Below, piece after piece: positions 34,701 to 45,364 of a stretch of 64,000 bases of DNA. A model generated the notes under the pieces. It ran no database searches. It was given only the letters and a program-made list of their open reading frames with translations, and was not told the origin of the DNA. This DNA is from Litsea cubeba. Taxonomy: Eukaryota > Streptophyta > Magnoliopsida > Laurales > Lauraceae. The first letter of the stretch is position 1; the number at the start of each line of letters is the position of its first letter. Location of the stretch: positions 38,408,428-38,472,427 of the forward strand of contig CM022951.1 of the NCBI GenBank assembly GCA_012931725.1, given 5' to 3'. The translations under genes were made by a program, and so were the position numbers.

Positions 34701-35471
34701 GAGTCTTCATTAAATGACGATATCTTATTGATAATAGTCTTCTCTGCCGAGCTAATTTTGAATAATGTTTAACGCCTAGATGATAAAATAAATTAATATA
34801 TTTGCTATGTATATAAGAGTTAAAATATATATAATACAAAATGTTAAGTATATAGGACGTGTTCATACCATCATATCGATTTAACGCTTTAGTTGTAAGG
34901 ATAGTGTGCGTTGTAATCTCGCTATTTTGCATATATTTACGTCCTTTTGAAGTACCATACTTGCTTGATGTTAATGAAAAAGTATATTTATATCAAACCA
35001 ATTGATATAAATGTGAATTGAGACCAAGCCATATCAAACCAAAATCCTAAAAGAACGTAACAAAAGAGAGATATCAAATACAATGCCACATGAAAACCAA
35101 ATCAGATCCAATTTAACCCTACAGAATACAAAAAGAAAAAAAGAAATCGCTATCATTTCATATCAAATACAATGCCACATGAACATAATTGCACTTTCAT
35201 AATAAAGACTAAAAAAGTCCCCAAATGCTACATATCAAGATGAACTTGCACTATTAATTTGATCAAAAAACATTTAGAAAGTTTAATAGATTATCCATAT
35301 TGATTGGAGTGTGTTGATATGGCTTTCAAGAGGGAAGACAATCAATTCAATAGTAAAATAAAACTGAAAATGACTAATAGTGGAAGAAGATGGGCTTTTA
35401 TTTTACCGGTTGGTTTATTTCTACATCATTTTTTTGTTTTAATTACTTTAGGTCCATCTTGACCCTGACCA
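34701..35471. other. AT-rich spacer, nothing recognised
   Basis: The word atatcaaatacaatgccacatga occurs twice (35070 and 35160). No gene seen. Confidence 0.5.
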
Positions 35472-35480
35472 TTATTTAAT

Positions 35481-35947
35481 GGCACCACGGAAATCTCTCT
35501 TCCCACCGCAAAAAAAATAAAAAAATAGGTTTTCCTAAACTACCCCTCCCCCCTCCTCCTCCTCCTCCTCTTCCCTTCCTCTCCCACCCTCCACCCTCTT
35601 CCCTCATCTCCCACCCCCCAAGTCTCCGGCGGGGAGGTAGCCCCGGCCGGCTGGCTGGTCTCCCTCCCCCTTTCCCTCTTTCTTCCTCCCTCCCCTTCCA
35701 TTTTCTTTCCCTATTCTCCCTCTCTCCCTCCCTCTCCTTCCCTCTCCTTCCCTCCCCCACTCCCCCTCCCCCTCCCAGTCGCCGGGCCGGGGCTCCCTCC
35801 CCGTCGGAGACTGGGGGGGGAGATGAGGGTGGAGGGTGGGAGAGGAAGGGAATAGGAGGAGGGGAGGGGTAGTTTAGGAAAAAATATTTTTTTTTGTCTT
35901 CTAGAGCGGTGGGGAGAGAAAAATATGCAGTGCCAATAGCACTCCCC
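35481..35947. mobile_element. C/T-rich foldback MITE with 9-bp TSD
   Basis: Inverted arms: left TCTCTTCCCACCGC, TTTCCTAAACTACCCCTCC and TCCCACCCTCCACCCTC (35496-35615); the right arm is their complement (35820-35930). The centre is GC-rich (ccggccggctgg). TTATTTAAT flanks it on both sides (35472-35480, 35948-35956), a 9-bp TSD as in Mutator elements. The right end has 13 extra terminal bases (ggggagtgctatt in its own orientation) that the left end lacks, so the left tip may be trimmed or the TSD fortuitous. Confidence 0.7.
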
Positions 35948-35956
35948 TTATTTAAT

Positions 35957-36575
35957 TCTTATCCAACTAATAATGGGCTTGCCCATTCATAATATCTATA
36001 TAGATTTGCTGTGCGTGTCTTTTCTTTTTGGGGTTTGGGGTGGGGGTATTTGGAATTGTCTAAGGCACGTGTAAATGGCCTCTGATTCCAGTCCATGGTT
36101 CATCATTGGGTGACCTTGGTGACCATGTTTTAGTCCTCATTTTATGCCTTTGATTCAGTTGGGCGTTTGGCTATTTTTGAGCATGTGGAAGGGTAAAGAG
36201 AAGTAGAGGGATGGGATGCAATCACAGCCTTTACTTAAAAGCGAAGGATGATATGATGGTGATATCCTATCCGTCCATTCTCGCAATGCAAGACATAGAG
36301 ACATCCTACCACTTGGGCCATTAAGGTTAATTCTCCTCAGCAAATGGGTCATGCCAAGATTTAGATGGTGATGTTTAGATGGGGTAGTTATAGCTACTCA
36401 TCCATGGTGTGGCCCATAATTTAGAAGGTGTGGATTGACTACAATTATTTTTAAAAATTTTGTAAAATACTTTCAAACCCACACATCATCACCTTCTCTT
36501 CCTCACACAGAACCCAGTTCTGTTAGGGAGTCCATCGTCCTTGATTTTGCTGGGAGATTAAGAAAGGAAGAAGAC
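35957..36575. other. Spacer left of the GATA exon fragment
   Basis: No ORF. It may include the original upstream region of the GATA gene fragment, since the sequence just before it (tctgttagggagtccatc) reads like a leader. Confidence 0.35.
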
Positions 36576-36615
36576 ATGGGAAAGCAGGGACCTTGCCATC
36601 ATTGTGGTGTTACAA
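36576..36615 (+). pseudogene. First exon of a GATA26-type transcription factor gene, fragment
   Basis: MGKQGPCHHCGVT followed by a donor site (acaa|gtgagt). Plant GATA factors of the GATA26/27 type start with almost exactly these residues (first CxxC of the zinc finger) and have an intron at this place. The second half of the finger is not found downstream, where instead short duplications of GA-rich sequence follow. A captured or decayed gene start is most likely. Confidence 0.65.
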
Positions 36616-36659
36616 GTGAGTCTTCTTCCTCTTCTTCATTATCATTGGATATGGCATAT

Positions 36660-37330
36660 AAATCCTCGAACAAAAACAACCAAAGACAACAAAAACAGAA
36701 AAAGGGAAGAGGAAGAAAGAGAAAACACTTGGAAGAGAAACTCTGTTTGTTTTTGTTTTTTTTTTTTTTATTTCCTTTGCAGAGAAATTCTGGAATGGTG
36801 TTCTGTGGAAAAAGATGGGCTGGAAGAAGATGGGCGTTGAATAAAATTAGAAGATATATTGCCGTGACGAACAAAAACACCCAAAGACAACAAAAATAGA
36901 AAAAGGGAAGAGGGAGAAAGAGAAAGCACCTGGAAGAGAAACTCTGTTTGTTTTGGTTTTTTATTTCCTTTGCAGATAAATTCTAGAATGGTGCTCTGTG
37001 GAAGAAGATGGGTTGGAATAAGATGGGCTGGAAGAAGATGGGGATTGCCGTGAGATGATAAAGAAGATTGGAGGGGATGAAGAGATTTTAGGGAAGATAG
37101 GAGGGAATTGAGAGATTTTAGGAGGTGGTACTCTAACGGAATGGAGAGATTTTAGGAGGTGGTACTCTAAAGGCTATCTAATTTTTTTTCTTTCGTATTT
37201 CTCTAAAAGGAGAGAATTTTCAGGGGTGAGGTGGCACCTTCCACAGTACACCTCCCCATTTGCTTGTTTTTCTTAAAGGAAAGACTTTTCAGGGGTGAGG
37301 TGGCACCCCCCACAACGCACCTCCCCCTTT
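36660..37330. repeat. Local duplications after the GATA exon
   Basis: A unit of about 201 bp is doubled (aaagacaacaaaaa at 36682 and 36883, with tggaagagaaactctgtttg and tatttcctttgcag). Then gattttaggaggtggtactctaa is doubled (37090-37170) and tttcaggggtgaggtggcacc is doubled (37219, 37287). None is coding. Confidence 0.8.
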
Positions 37331-38213
37331 GCTTTAATATATATAATTAGGATAAGTAAATGACTATTTATGGTATTTTAAGTGTAGTTTGTAAATTCTC
37401 ATGTAGAAACCCCTCATATTAGTCATAATTACTTCGAAGGGCTGGCCTCTAACCAACTAACAATCTATCTAAAGCCCATCTAAGACCCTATAGGTTCTAT
37501 AAATAACAAAAAGGGACTTATTCCTAGAAAAATATGTTAAAATCCTAGGAAAATACCAAATTACCCTTATTAACCCCTATTAATTAGTATAATTAGATAT
37601 TATATAGTATAATTAGAGCAATTCAAATATAAATAAGGGTCCACAAGGGATGGAGCCTCACACCCACACACACATGAATACAGCTCGCACAAGCGGGAAC
37701 AAGACCCACACAAGTGGGAAAGAGGTGGTGTACACAGGGCATCCAGGTGAGAATTGTTGGTAAATGGCCGTTCTTAGGATTGAGCTTGAGTTGGAGTCTA
37801 TTCTTGCTTGTTGACCTGCCCGCCAATAGGCCCAAGTAAACGCGATGAGACCATTTGACCCATCTTGACCCAAACCTGATAAACCATTCGAGTCGACCCT
37901 TCCAACTCTCAAGCTGTATTCAATTTTTTTTTTAAGTTGTATTCAAGTTGAAAATCTCAATCTAATTAATCCATGGATAGCTTACATAGATTACACATAA
38001 TGCTGAACCCAAACCTCTGCCACCCGAGAACAACTTTTTTCCTCAGGGGTGGTAAGAGGCACCGGGCATGCTACCTTCCCTCACCAAGGGCTCTCTCACG
38101 TTCTCACCTCATCGGAGGTCTACTTCCCTCCTTGAGGGGCCCATCACCTAATTGCCACCCATGGCAAGACCAAAATTACTTCATCAACAACTTCACCCTA
38201 TTACTGTTTGGGG
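37331..38213. other. Spacer, nothing recognised
   Basis: No supported gene or repeat. Contains a short CACACA run (37661-37675). Confidence 0.5.
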
Positions 38214-38448
38214 GCTTTACTTATAGAGTTGAGTGGAGTGAATGTTATTTGAAGAAATAATAAAATATGAATGAGTTATGATGGTATTTTATTTTTAATT
38301 GTTTGAAGAGGAATTTTTAAAATTTTTTATTGAAAATGAGAGTTTTTTTTGTCTTTTAGTGTTTACTTTTTAACTTTTTTGGTGGGATATTTTTTTTTGA
38401 AAAATGGGGCTTCACTTAACTTTTAAGTCTAAGTTGCCAAACAAGCCC
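38214..38448. mobile_element. MITE, copy 1 of a two-copy family
   Basis: Ends ctgtttgggggctttac and, inverted, ggcttgtttggcaactta. It shares gagttatgatggtattttatt, ttttttgtcttttagtg and gggcttcacttaacttttaa with 63024-63329 in APC5 intron 4, in the same orientation. No coding sequence. Superfamily open (hAT- or PIF-like ends). Confidence 0.7.
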
Positions 38449-38455
38449 AGCTCAC

Positions 38456-38672
38456 AAGTCACAACCCAGCCCGCCCCCACCACCGACAAACACGCGCACA
38501 CAATTCCTTTCCCGGTTCTTCATTTAAAAAAAAAAGGCAAAAACAATCCGTCACCTTTTCTCCCCCACCCCCACCCCCACCCCCACCCCCCAAAAAAAAA
38601 CACCCCCACCCCAAAAAAAAAAAAAACACCCTAAACCCTAACACCAATTCTCCTCTCAACAACCATCAGATC
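38456..38672 (+). promoter_or_regulatory. Probable displaced promoter/leader of APC5
   Basis: Directly left of E2. It is CT/CA-rich with (ccacccc)n and ends accctaaaccctaacaccaattctcctctcaac, like a plant 5' leader. The sequence right of E2 continues aaaaccctaaactctaaaat up to the APC5 ATG at 53396. E2 has a near-TSD here (agatc against atatc), so these two flanks were adjacent before the insertion. That this was the APC5 promoter is inference from position. Confidence 0.5.
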
Positions 38673-39611
38673 TGTAGGTGCAGAAAATAATGACCCACAA
38701 TAAAGGAGGAGCCTTAGAGGACTTATCCGAGAAGATGGTGACTGGGAATGACTGGATACCGTCCGAAAGCCTGAAAGAGATGAACAAACGATCAAAGGAC
38801 CCTGGCCTGGGCGGCGCAAGGCTCTCCGATGCCAAAGTCAGTGTGGGAACTGGAACAATGGAAGGAGAGGGAGAAGAGAGACAGAGTAACGGCTCTGTGA
38901 ATGAAATTGTGCGTACCTTTGATGGTGGTTTGAGCCTCTATTTATAGAGTTTGGAACGTATCTTTGGGAGATATCGTGGTGTGGGTCCCGTGATTCGACT
39001 GGGAAGTCACGATCAGCCCACATTGCATTAATTGCGGTCCAATCCAGCCCACTCTGCATTAAATGCGCGTCGGACCAGCCCACGTCGCATTTAATGCGCG
39101 TCTTGTTGGGCCAGATCGTGTTGGACGCCTTTCGCGGTAGGGGATCGTGGGATCTGCCCTCGGGCCTTGCCCTGATGTCGCCTCAGCCGCTGGATGCCGC
39201 CCTGTCAGGATCTGGCGAAGATTGTGAGCGGCTGGATGTCGCGTCTGTCTCACTAGCTCGTGCCCCTATCCCTCCACGTGCCTGGTGACGTGGGGGATGA
39301 GGGGCGTGAGTGGAGACTCTTTCTGGCTTCGGCTTCCATCCCGGCTTCTTCAGCCGAGGTGGAGCTTTCTGCCGAGATGGTATTCGGGGCGGCCCAGCCG
39401 AGGTGGAGCTCCCTGCCGAGATGACGCCCGGGGTGGGCCAGTTCGGCGCTAAGGGCCCAGAGCTGCCTGACTTCGGTCGGACCTCCTGTCCTGGTAGCCG
39501 GGGTGAGCTTGGTGCCATGTGGATGGCACGCGGATGGCACGTGAGAGTGCTTAGTCTCATCTGATGGCTGTGATTAGCGTAATCCTGTGGTTCTGGAAAT
39601 CTCCCCACACA
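38673..39611 (-). repeat. 3' LTR of E2
   Basis: Plus-strand ends TGTAGGTGCAGAAAATAATG ... AAATCTCCCCACACA; the purine tract follows as attgccccctagcctag (39611-39628). TATA box on the minus strand at about 38939-38946. Confidence 0.93.
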
Positions 39612-39636
39612 ATTGCCCCCTAGCCTAGCTTTTAGG

Positions 39637-41150
39637 CAGGCATGTCAAACGGGCCGTGCCGTGCCGGCACGGCCCGCTAAAATCTTGGCCCGCCCGTGCC
39701 GTGGGCCGGGCCGGCACGGCCCGCCCCAGCTAACGGGCCGGCACGGCACGGCCCGCCAGGGGAAAACCCCTGGCACGGCACGGCCCACAGTGGGGCGGGC
39801 TGGAGCGGGCCGTGCCGGGCCGGCCCGCGGGCCAGGCGTGCCTCTTTTTTTTTTTTTTTTTTTTTTTTTTCTAATAGAGTTATAGGCGGGTTGGGTTGGC
39901 CCGACCTGCGTAATTTGTATAGTTTTTTAAAAATAAATGTGTTTGGGTGAACTCGATCTCACAACCTAATGGTTGTGAAAGATAAACACAACCACTAGGC
40001 TACCTTACTTTTATATGCTAATATTTATTCAAACAATATTAAAACTAGTTAGATGAGGATGTGAGTCCTTATAACCTTTATTTTAAAAGGTTCTGTGAGT
40101 CCTTATAACATTTATTTTATATAGTGCTTGGTTGTCCGCGGTTTAGACAAAAAGACCCGTGATTTTTTCCAATACAATTTTTACATAAAAAATCGTTTGT
40201 CTCGCTATTGTGGTTGATTGCGTTCTACTTACATTAACTATTTAGAGGATGGAAAGAAGTAAGAATCTTGCATAGTCCACTGCCTAATGTCATGCATGCA
40301 GCTGAAAATGGGCTTTATGAAAAGTCTCAAAACTTAATAGTCTAATAACTCAATTATAACTAAAAAGATTTTTGGTCGTATATTAGATAACTTCAAATAT
40401 TCAGTCATGTCATGTTGTAACCAGCCAATGAGTATTAGACCCTTGAGAGACCTTAAGTCATATGGGTAAAAGAAACATAATTCTATAGGAGAAATATAGC
40501 ATCCAATCCTGAACAATTAGATGAGAAATGAAAAATACCTAACCCAACTGGATAACTCTTTATTCTCAAATGCGATGAGGCAATGAAGACATTGGCTTTG
40601 GCTTGTTAGTGCTTAATAATTATAATTAAATTATTGAAGCCAAGGGGGCAAATTTAGTGAAGGTAAGTGTGTCACACCAAAACATTCCCCTTATTACTTC
40701 TCCCCAAAAACACATTGCCCCTCATTATTAGTGTGACTAATTTACACTAAAGTCCTACCTTACCAAGTTATGTAAGTGTTTTTTTTATTAGAAAATGCCT
40801 AGGGTTGTTAGTGGGCTGGGAATTAGATTTTTATAAATTAAAAAAATATATAAAAAAATAATTTTTTTGGCGGGCCAGGCGGGCCGTGCCTAGCGGGCCG
40901 TGCCAGGCGGGCCTAGCGGGCCGATCCTGGCGGGCCTGGCGGGCCACAGGGGCTGGCCCACTAGGCTGGCGGGCCTGGCGGGCCGTGCCTAACGGGCCAG
41001 CGGGCCTGCGCAGCTCGGCCCAGCACGGCCCGCGTCATGGGCCGTGCCCAGTGGGCCGTGCCGTTGACCGGGCCGTGCCGTGCCACGGCCCGTTGACTAG
41101 CGGGCCGGGCCGTGCCGGGCCGGGCCGGCACGGCCCACTTGACATCTCTA
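39637..41150. mobile_element. GC-rich non-autonomous hAT element inside E2
   Basis: 8-bp TSD cttttagg (39629-39636, 41151-41158). Ends CAGGCATGTCAAACGGGCC and, inverted, TAGAGATGTCAAGTGGGCC. About 200 bp at each end is a dense run of gggccgtgcc / cggcacggccc words, so the arms fold on each other; the middle is AT-rich, with a T26 tract (39846-39871). No transposase. TSD length and CAGG/TAGA ends fit hAT. Confidence 0.88.
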
Positions 41151-41388
41151 CTTTTAGGGGTTGAAGGCTAGAAAAACTATCTGGGGATACAGCGATCATC
41201 GCTTGGTGTCGCTTCGACTCTTTGAAGCAATAAATGCTCTGCCCTGTTCGTCTTGGGAACCGAGTTGACGGCTACACGCGTAGCTTCTGCGCTGATTGCG
41301 TTGTCTCATTGATGGGACGGGCACGGGCTTTGAAGTGTCTTTTCGAATTCGGAGGTGGTACCCGAACGAGGGTTCCCTTTCTACAAAT

Positions 41389-41401
41389 AGGATCGTCCCC
41401 T
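41389..41401 (+). promoter_or_regulatory. TATA-like box of the E2 antisense gene
   Basis: TTCTACAAATAGGAT, about 220 bp before the ATG; E0 and E1 have CTATAAATAGG at this place, so E2 carries a T-to-C change in the box. The G-box seen in E0/E1 is CACGCG here (41274). Confidence 0.5.
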
Positions 41402-41613
41402 TCTTTTTCTCGCTCCCGATTTCTTTCGCCTTCGCCTTTACTTTCGATTTCTGCTCTGGTGCCTGAGATCTGTTCGAGGAGGACGACCGTAGAACGCGCC
41501 CGGATCTGCTCTTGATCTGCCTCTGTCCCTGTAAGTCGCTTTGTCCTTCTGTCTGGTTCTTCTTGGGGTTTTTCGATTTCTAGGGTTTTTCTTCGTCGTC
41601 ACCCCTTTTAGAC

Positions 41614-44129
41614 ATGGGCACCCCTAGATTCAGGGTAGATACCGATGAGGGCTTAGCCAGATTTAGAGCTGCCTTCAGCATTCCGGAGGGGGTCCTCCTA
41701 AAACCGGCGGACCTCGCCGACTGTGCCTTGTATCGCTGCCACGGCGGCTGGATGCCGTTCCCTCTGATCTCCGTGATCGAGGGTGGGGTCAGGTTTCCAC
41801 TGCACCCCCTGCTTAGGGCCTGCCTTAGCCTTTGGTCCCTCGCCCCGGGCCAGTTGATGCCCAATGGCTACAAGGTCATCATGGGCACAGCGAAGCTGAA
41901 CGAGATCTTGGGGACCAACCTAGGCCCTCACGACATCGAGGATACATATGATATCTGCAAGGCTGGGGAGGGAAGATATTATCTCCGTGTGAAGCCGCAG
42001 CGAAGGGGCTTCGTCCTAGCCTTGGAGGATTCAAGTAAGAATGCCGAGGAAGATTTCTTCTGTGTCTCGGGGGACTGGGAGTTCGGCCCAGGTGAAAGCA
42101 GGAGGCTGTCGGTCCCACGTCGCCCTGGGGAAGTCCCAAGTAATCATCACTGCTTTTCTCCTTTTTGTTTTGCTTACCTCATTGATGCCGAACTGATACT
42201 CTTTTTTGCCTGTTGAGCAGAGGCGGGTGCAAGGCGACGCCGAGCTGTCAGCGAAGGTTGGAGGAGGAACACCGACGACATCGACAAGGTCGAAAGATAC
42301 AAGGGGCACGAGACCAGGTCAGCTTGGAAGCTGCTCGGGTACACGCCGAGGTATCGCGGCCACTACCACAGGACTGGAGTGCCTGAGGTGGACGAGATAC
42401 ACCCGGACCGTCCAACCGTATCAGTTGCTTTGTTTAGCGGGGTCCCCCTGACCGATCCCGTCGCCGACCGAACTGCGTCTGGAGCCGAGGCGTCTACTTC
42501 CGATCCGGAGCTGCCGGACTTGACGCAGATAGTGGACGCTTATCTCTCTGATCGAGGAGAGGACATGGAGGGAAGCTCGAGGGAGCCCGTCGTCAAGGAC
42601 CTGGCCGCTAAGTTTCGGCAGAGGTCATCGTCTTCTGGGGCCCGATTGCCTGCCGTTACTCGTGCCGCTTCGGGTCCGGTGGGTGCTGGTGCTCTCCCTG
42701 CTCCTGCCCCCGCTCTGAGCGGGGGCGCCAGGCGACGCTCGCCGGACCGCTCGAAGGAGGGGTCCCCGCCCAGGAAGAAATCGAAGGCGGGGGATAAGAG
42801 TTCGAAGGCTGATCTGCAGCCGAAGGGCAAGACTTCCGCTCACGCCCCTGGAGCTAAAGCTCCATCCGAAAAGGGGGGTGAGAAGAGCGCGCCGGCCGAA
42901 AAGAGTGCGCCAGTCAGCAAGTCGACTGTCGGGCCAACGCGCGAGCCTCTCATCTCGGCGGGGCAAGGGTCCGGATCGGCCTCCGGGCCCCGAACTGCCC
43001 CAGCACCGTGGAAGCCGAGAATGGAAACACAACCCGGCAAACCCCTGAACGTTGAAGACCGACTGCTGGGAAATGCCGAGGTGATCGGGGCCCTTGCCAG
43101 GGCCTGTGCTCTGCCACGGGATATGGAGGAGCACGAGAAGTTTGATGACGAGAGCCTGATGTTGACGGCGATCCAGGCCGACATCCTAGTAAGTGTTTTT
43201 TGTGTATTCTTTCAAGTGGCCTAGCTCGGCTGTTCCTGTTTTGACCCTCCTCTTTTCCCTTGCAGAACGTGCAGAGGCTCCTAGCCATCCTAGGAAGGAG
43301 GGATAGGAACGCGTCGAGGGTGACCCGTCTGGAGTCCGAGCGGGAGAAGCTGAAGAAGGAGCTGGAAGTGCAGCGGAAGGGAATGGAAGAGCTCAAGGTG
43401 GCCAGTGCTGGAGAGTCTGCTCGGTTGGCATCGGCTCTGACTGAGATCGCTGAACTCTCGTCCAGGGCCAACCATACGAAAGGCGAGCTTTGGACGAAGA
43501 ACAAAAGGATCTCTGAGTTGGAGTCGGAGTTGGCCAGGTCGAAGTCTGAGTCGACGGCTGAGGTAACGAGGTTGCGAGGGGAGGTCTTGGCTGGTCGTGC
43601 TGAGAGAGAGAAGCTGGTGAAGGCGAACGCCGACCTGAAAAAGGAGAAGGCCTCTCTTCAGTCCGAGGTGCAATCCGCTTTCCAGAGCGGGGTGGATCGT
43701 GCCACCGAGCTGTATGAGAAACAGGTGGAGGAGATCACCGCAATCTTGTTCGAGGAAGGATGCCTGGCCGCACTGAGACGTGCGGGGGTCCCTAAAGACC
43801 ACCCTGTCTTTCAGGACCTGCCGAAGTACTCGGACCTGGCTCCCGAGCCGAGCTCCGCTCCTGCAACTGAGAGCACCCCGGTCGAAGCTCCTCCAGCCGT
43901 TCCCGCTCCGGACGACGCTCCAGCTGTCCCGGTCTCGAGCGATGCCCCAGTCGCCAGCGAGGCTTTGGCCGTGCCTCAGGGTGAGACCTCTTCTGCTCCT
44001 AGTTCGGCTGAGGTACCAGTTGAAGCCCCTTCTGCCAGCGACGCTCCAAGCGAGGTCCCTGTCTCGGTCGAAGCCTCTGGCCCCTTGGGAACGGTGATTG
44101 ATCTGGTCGAATCGCCGAGACCGAAGTAG
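41614..44129 (+). CDS. Spliced antisense gene of E2 (Transposase_28/PMD-like plus coiled coil), intact
   Basis: Three exons: 41614-42139, 42221-43188, 43266-44129; GT-AG introns (cccaa|gtaatc...gagcag|AGG; atccta|gtaagt...ttgcag|AAC); 786 codons with stop, 785 aa. Residues 1-175: MGTPRFRVDTDEG, GWMPFPLISVIEGGVRFPLHP, NEILGTNL, DIEDTYDICKAG, resembling the N-terminal Transposase_28 domain of Tat extra ORFs. About 180-500: Ser/Pro/Lys-rich with PPRKKSKAGDK, a likely nuclear signal. About 500-690: coiled coil (LESEREKLKKEL, LESELARSKSE). The tail is Ala/Pro/Ser-rich and ends GTVIDLVESPRPK. It is antisense to gag-pol; introns are not lost because the element's genomic RNA is the other strand. Role unknown. 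An AATAAA follows 73 bp after the stop. Confidence 0.88.
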
Positions 44130-44201
44130 CTCTGTCCCTTCTCATGTCCTTAGACTTTTGTAACGCCCCTTCCTTTCAGCCTTGTAATTCTCTCCATTAT
44201 T

Positions 44202-44207
44202 AATAAA
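44202..44207 (+). terminator. Polyadenylation signal of the outer antisense gene
   Basis: AATAAA 73 bp after the stop, before acttctttacttgtgc, which is also found at the same place in E1 (gcttctttacttgtgc, minus strand near 11836). Confidence 0.55.
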
Positions 44208-44554
44208 AGACAAACTTCTTTACTTGTGCATTTTTCTCTGCATTTGCTTCTCTTTCATTTCTGGATGTGCATTGAATGGTGCTTGTATGCCTTTACTGTG
44301 TGGCGTGGCCCTTGAGGTAGAAAGAGTCAAACGGTCCTCATAGCTGTCAGTGCTGACTCTCCGTATTCTGGAGACCATGAATAGCAATAAACATGGTGGC
44401 ACGGCTGACGAGGGAATCGGACGGATGTCTCCACGTGGCGCCATAGGGATCGCTGGTCAACAGTCGTGCATCCCCAGTAACGCGTGGGAGACTTTGCCCC
44501 CATAACTTCTTTCGGAGACTGAGCCCTTCTTTCGGAGACTGAGCCCTTCTTCTT

Positions 44555-44566
44555 CCTATAAATAGG
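44555..44566 (+). promoter_or_regulatory. TATA box of the inner antisense unit of E2
   Basis: CCTATAAATAGGG, 80 bp before the 44-codon ORF; conserved in E1 (11521-11531). Confidence 0.55.
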
Positions 44567-44638
44567 GATGGCAAGCTCGCCATGGGAGAAGAAAAGAAAC
44601 GGAAGTAGGATAGCTTAATTCACTTAGCTGTAGGAACC

Positions 44639-44773
44639 ATGTCTGACAGACATTCTGTAATCTTCGATCCGGGGGGAACCCTTGCGCCTGTGGACGGCTT
44701 TCTCCAAGGGGGGAAGCCCGTCGTGGTCTGCGCGCTCTCTGAAGGAACTCCCCGTGGACCACGCGCTCTCTGA
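44639..44773 (+). CDS. Conserved 44-codon ORF in the inner antisense unit of E2
   Basis: ATG 44639, TGA 44771-44773. Same length as the E1 copy at 11421-11287; shared words IFDPGGTLAP, DGFL, GGK, VVVCALSE, RAL; 34 of 44 residues identical and no indel, although E1 and E2 differ widely elsewhere in this region. Not a recognised family. It could be a translated microprotein or part of a structured RNA, since gcgctctctgaa occurs twice around its end. Confidence 0.4.
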   Translation: MSDRHSVIFDPGGTLAPVDGFLQGGKPVVVCALSEGTPRGPRAL

Positions 44774-45234
44774 ACGCGGGTCCATGGCCATCCGTCCCTG
44801 GCCAGACAGAGTGAGGATGCGCTGCAACGCAACCGGGGGACGGTGGCGCATTCTCGTCCGACACGGTCTTGCGCGACCGCCGGACGGAAGGCGGGATTGA
44901 GGCCCCGCTAGACCTGGGGTTTCTTCAAGCTTGGCTGGTCTCACTGACCGGAGGGTGTTGAAGAGCTCAGCGAGGTCCAGGGCCTCCGAACTGGGGGTGC
45001 TCTGTAATCCCTTTGGTCTGACCAACCAAAGCGCATTATAGAGCTCAGTGAAGCTCAGGATCACTCAGAACCTCCAGGCAGCGATCCGGCGTCCTCGAGC
45101 CTTCTGCCTGAAGAGTCGGTGAAGATCAGAGTCTCCCAGTCTTCGCTTCATTTTCTGTTTTCAGAGGACTGCGATCCTCCTTTTTGTACTTTGCTCTCTG
45201 TTCTGTGACTTTTGTAATGAAGCAGTTTACAATG

Positions 45235-45240
45235 AATAAA
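45235..45240 (+). terminator. Polyadenylation signal of the inner antisense unit
   Basis: AATAAA in tttgtaatgaagcagtttac-aatgaataaaa; the same block ends the E1 unit (minus strand, 10820-10815). It defines a transcript of about 650 nt. Confidence 0.5.
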
Positions 45241-45364
45241 ATGTCAAACTGTGTACAATGCTCTTGCATCGTCTTCTGTTTTTCTTGCACTGTTCTGGAA
45301 CACTGTTTCTGTGCTGTTTCTGTGTTTGAGTGCTGGCACTGGCCTCGGCCGAAATGGCTGGCCT

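Noticed and set aside
35476..35760. 94-aa Gly/Arg/Glu-rich ORF
   Set aside because: Frame through the purine-rich arm of the foldback MITE.
38620..38645. Telomere-like ccctaaaccctaac
   Set aside because: Only two units. It reads as part of a CT/CA-rich leader; not a telomeric array.
39613..39950. 90-aa and 84-aa ORFs rich in Gly/Pro/Arg, and 92 aa at 40886
   Set aside because: Frames through the GC-rich arms of the hAT element; opposite strands give the same kind of ORF.
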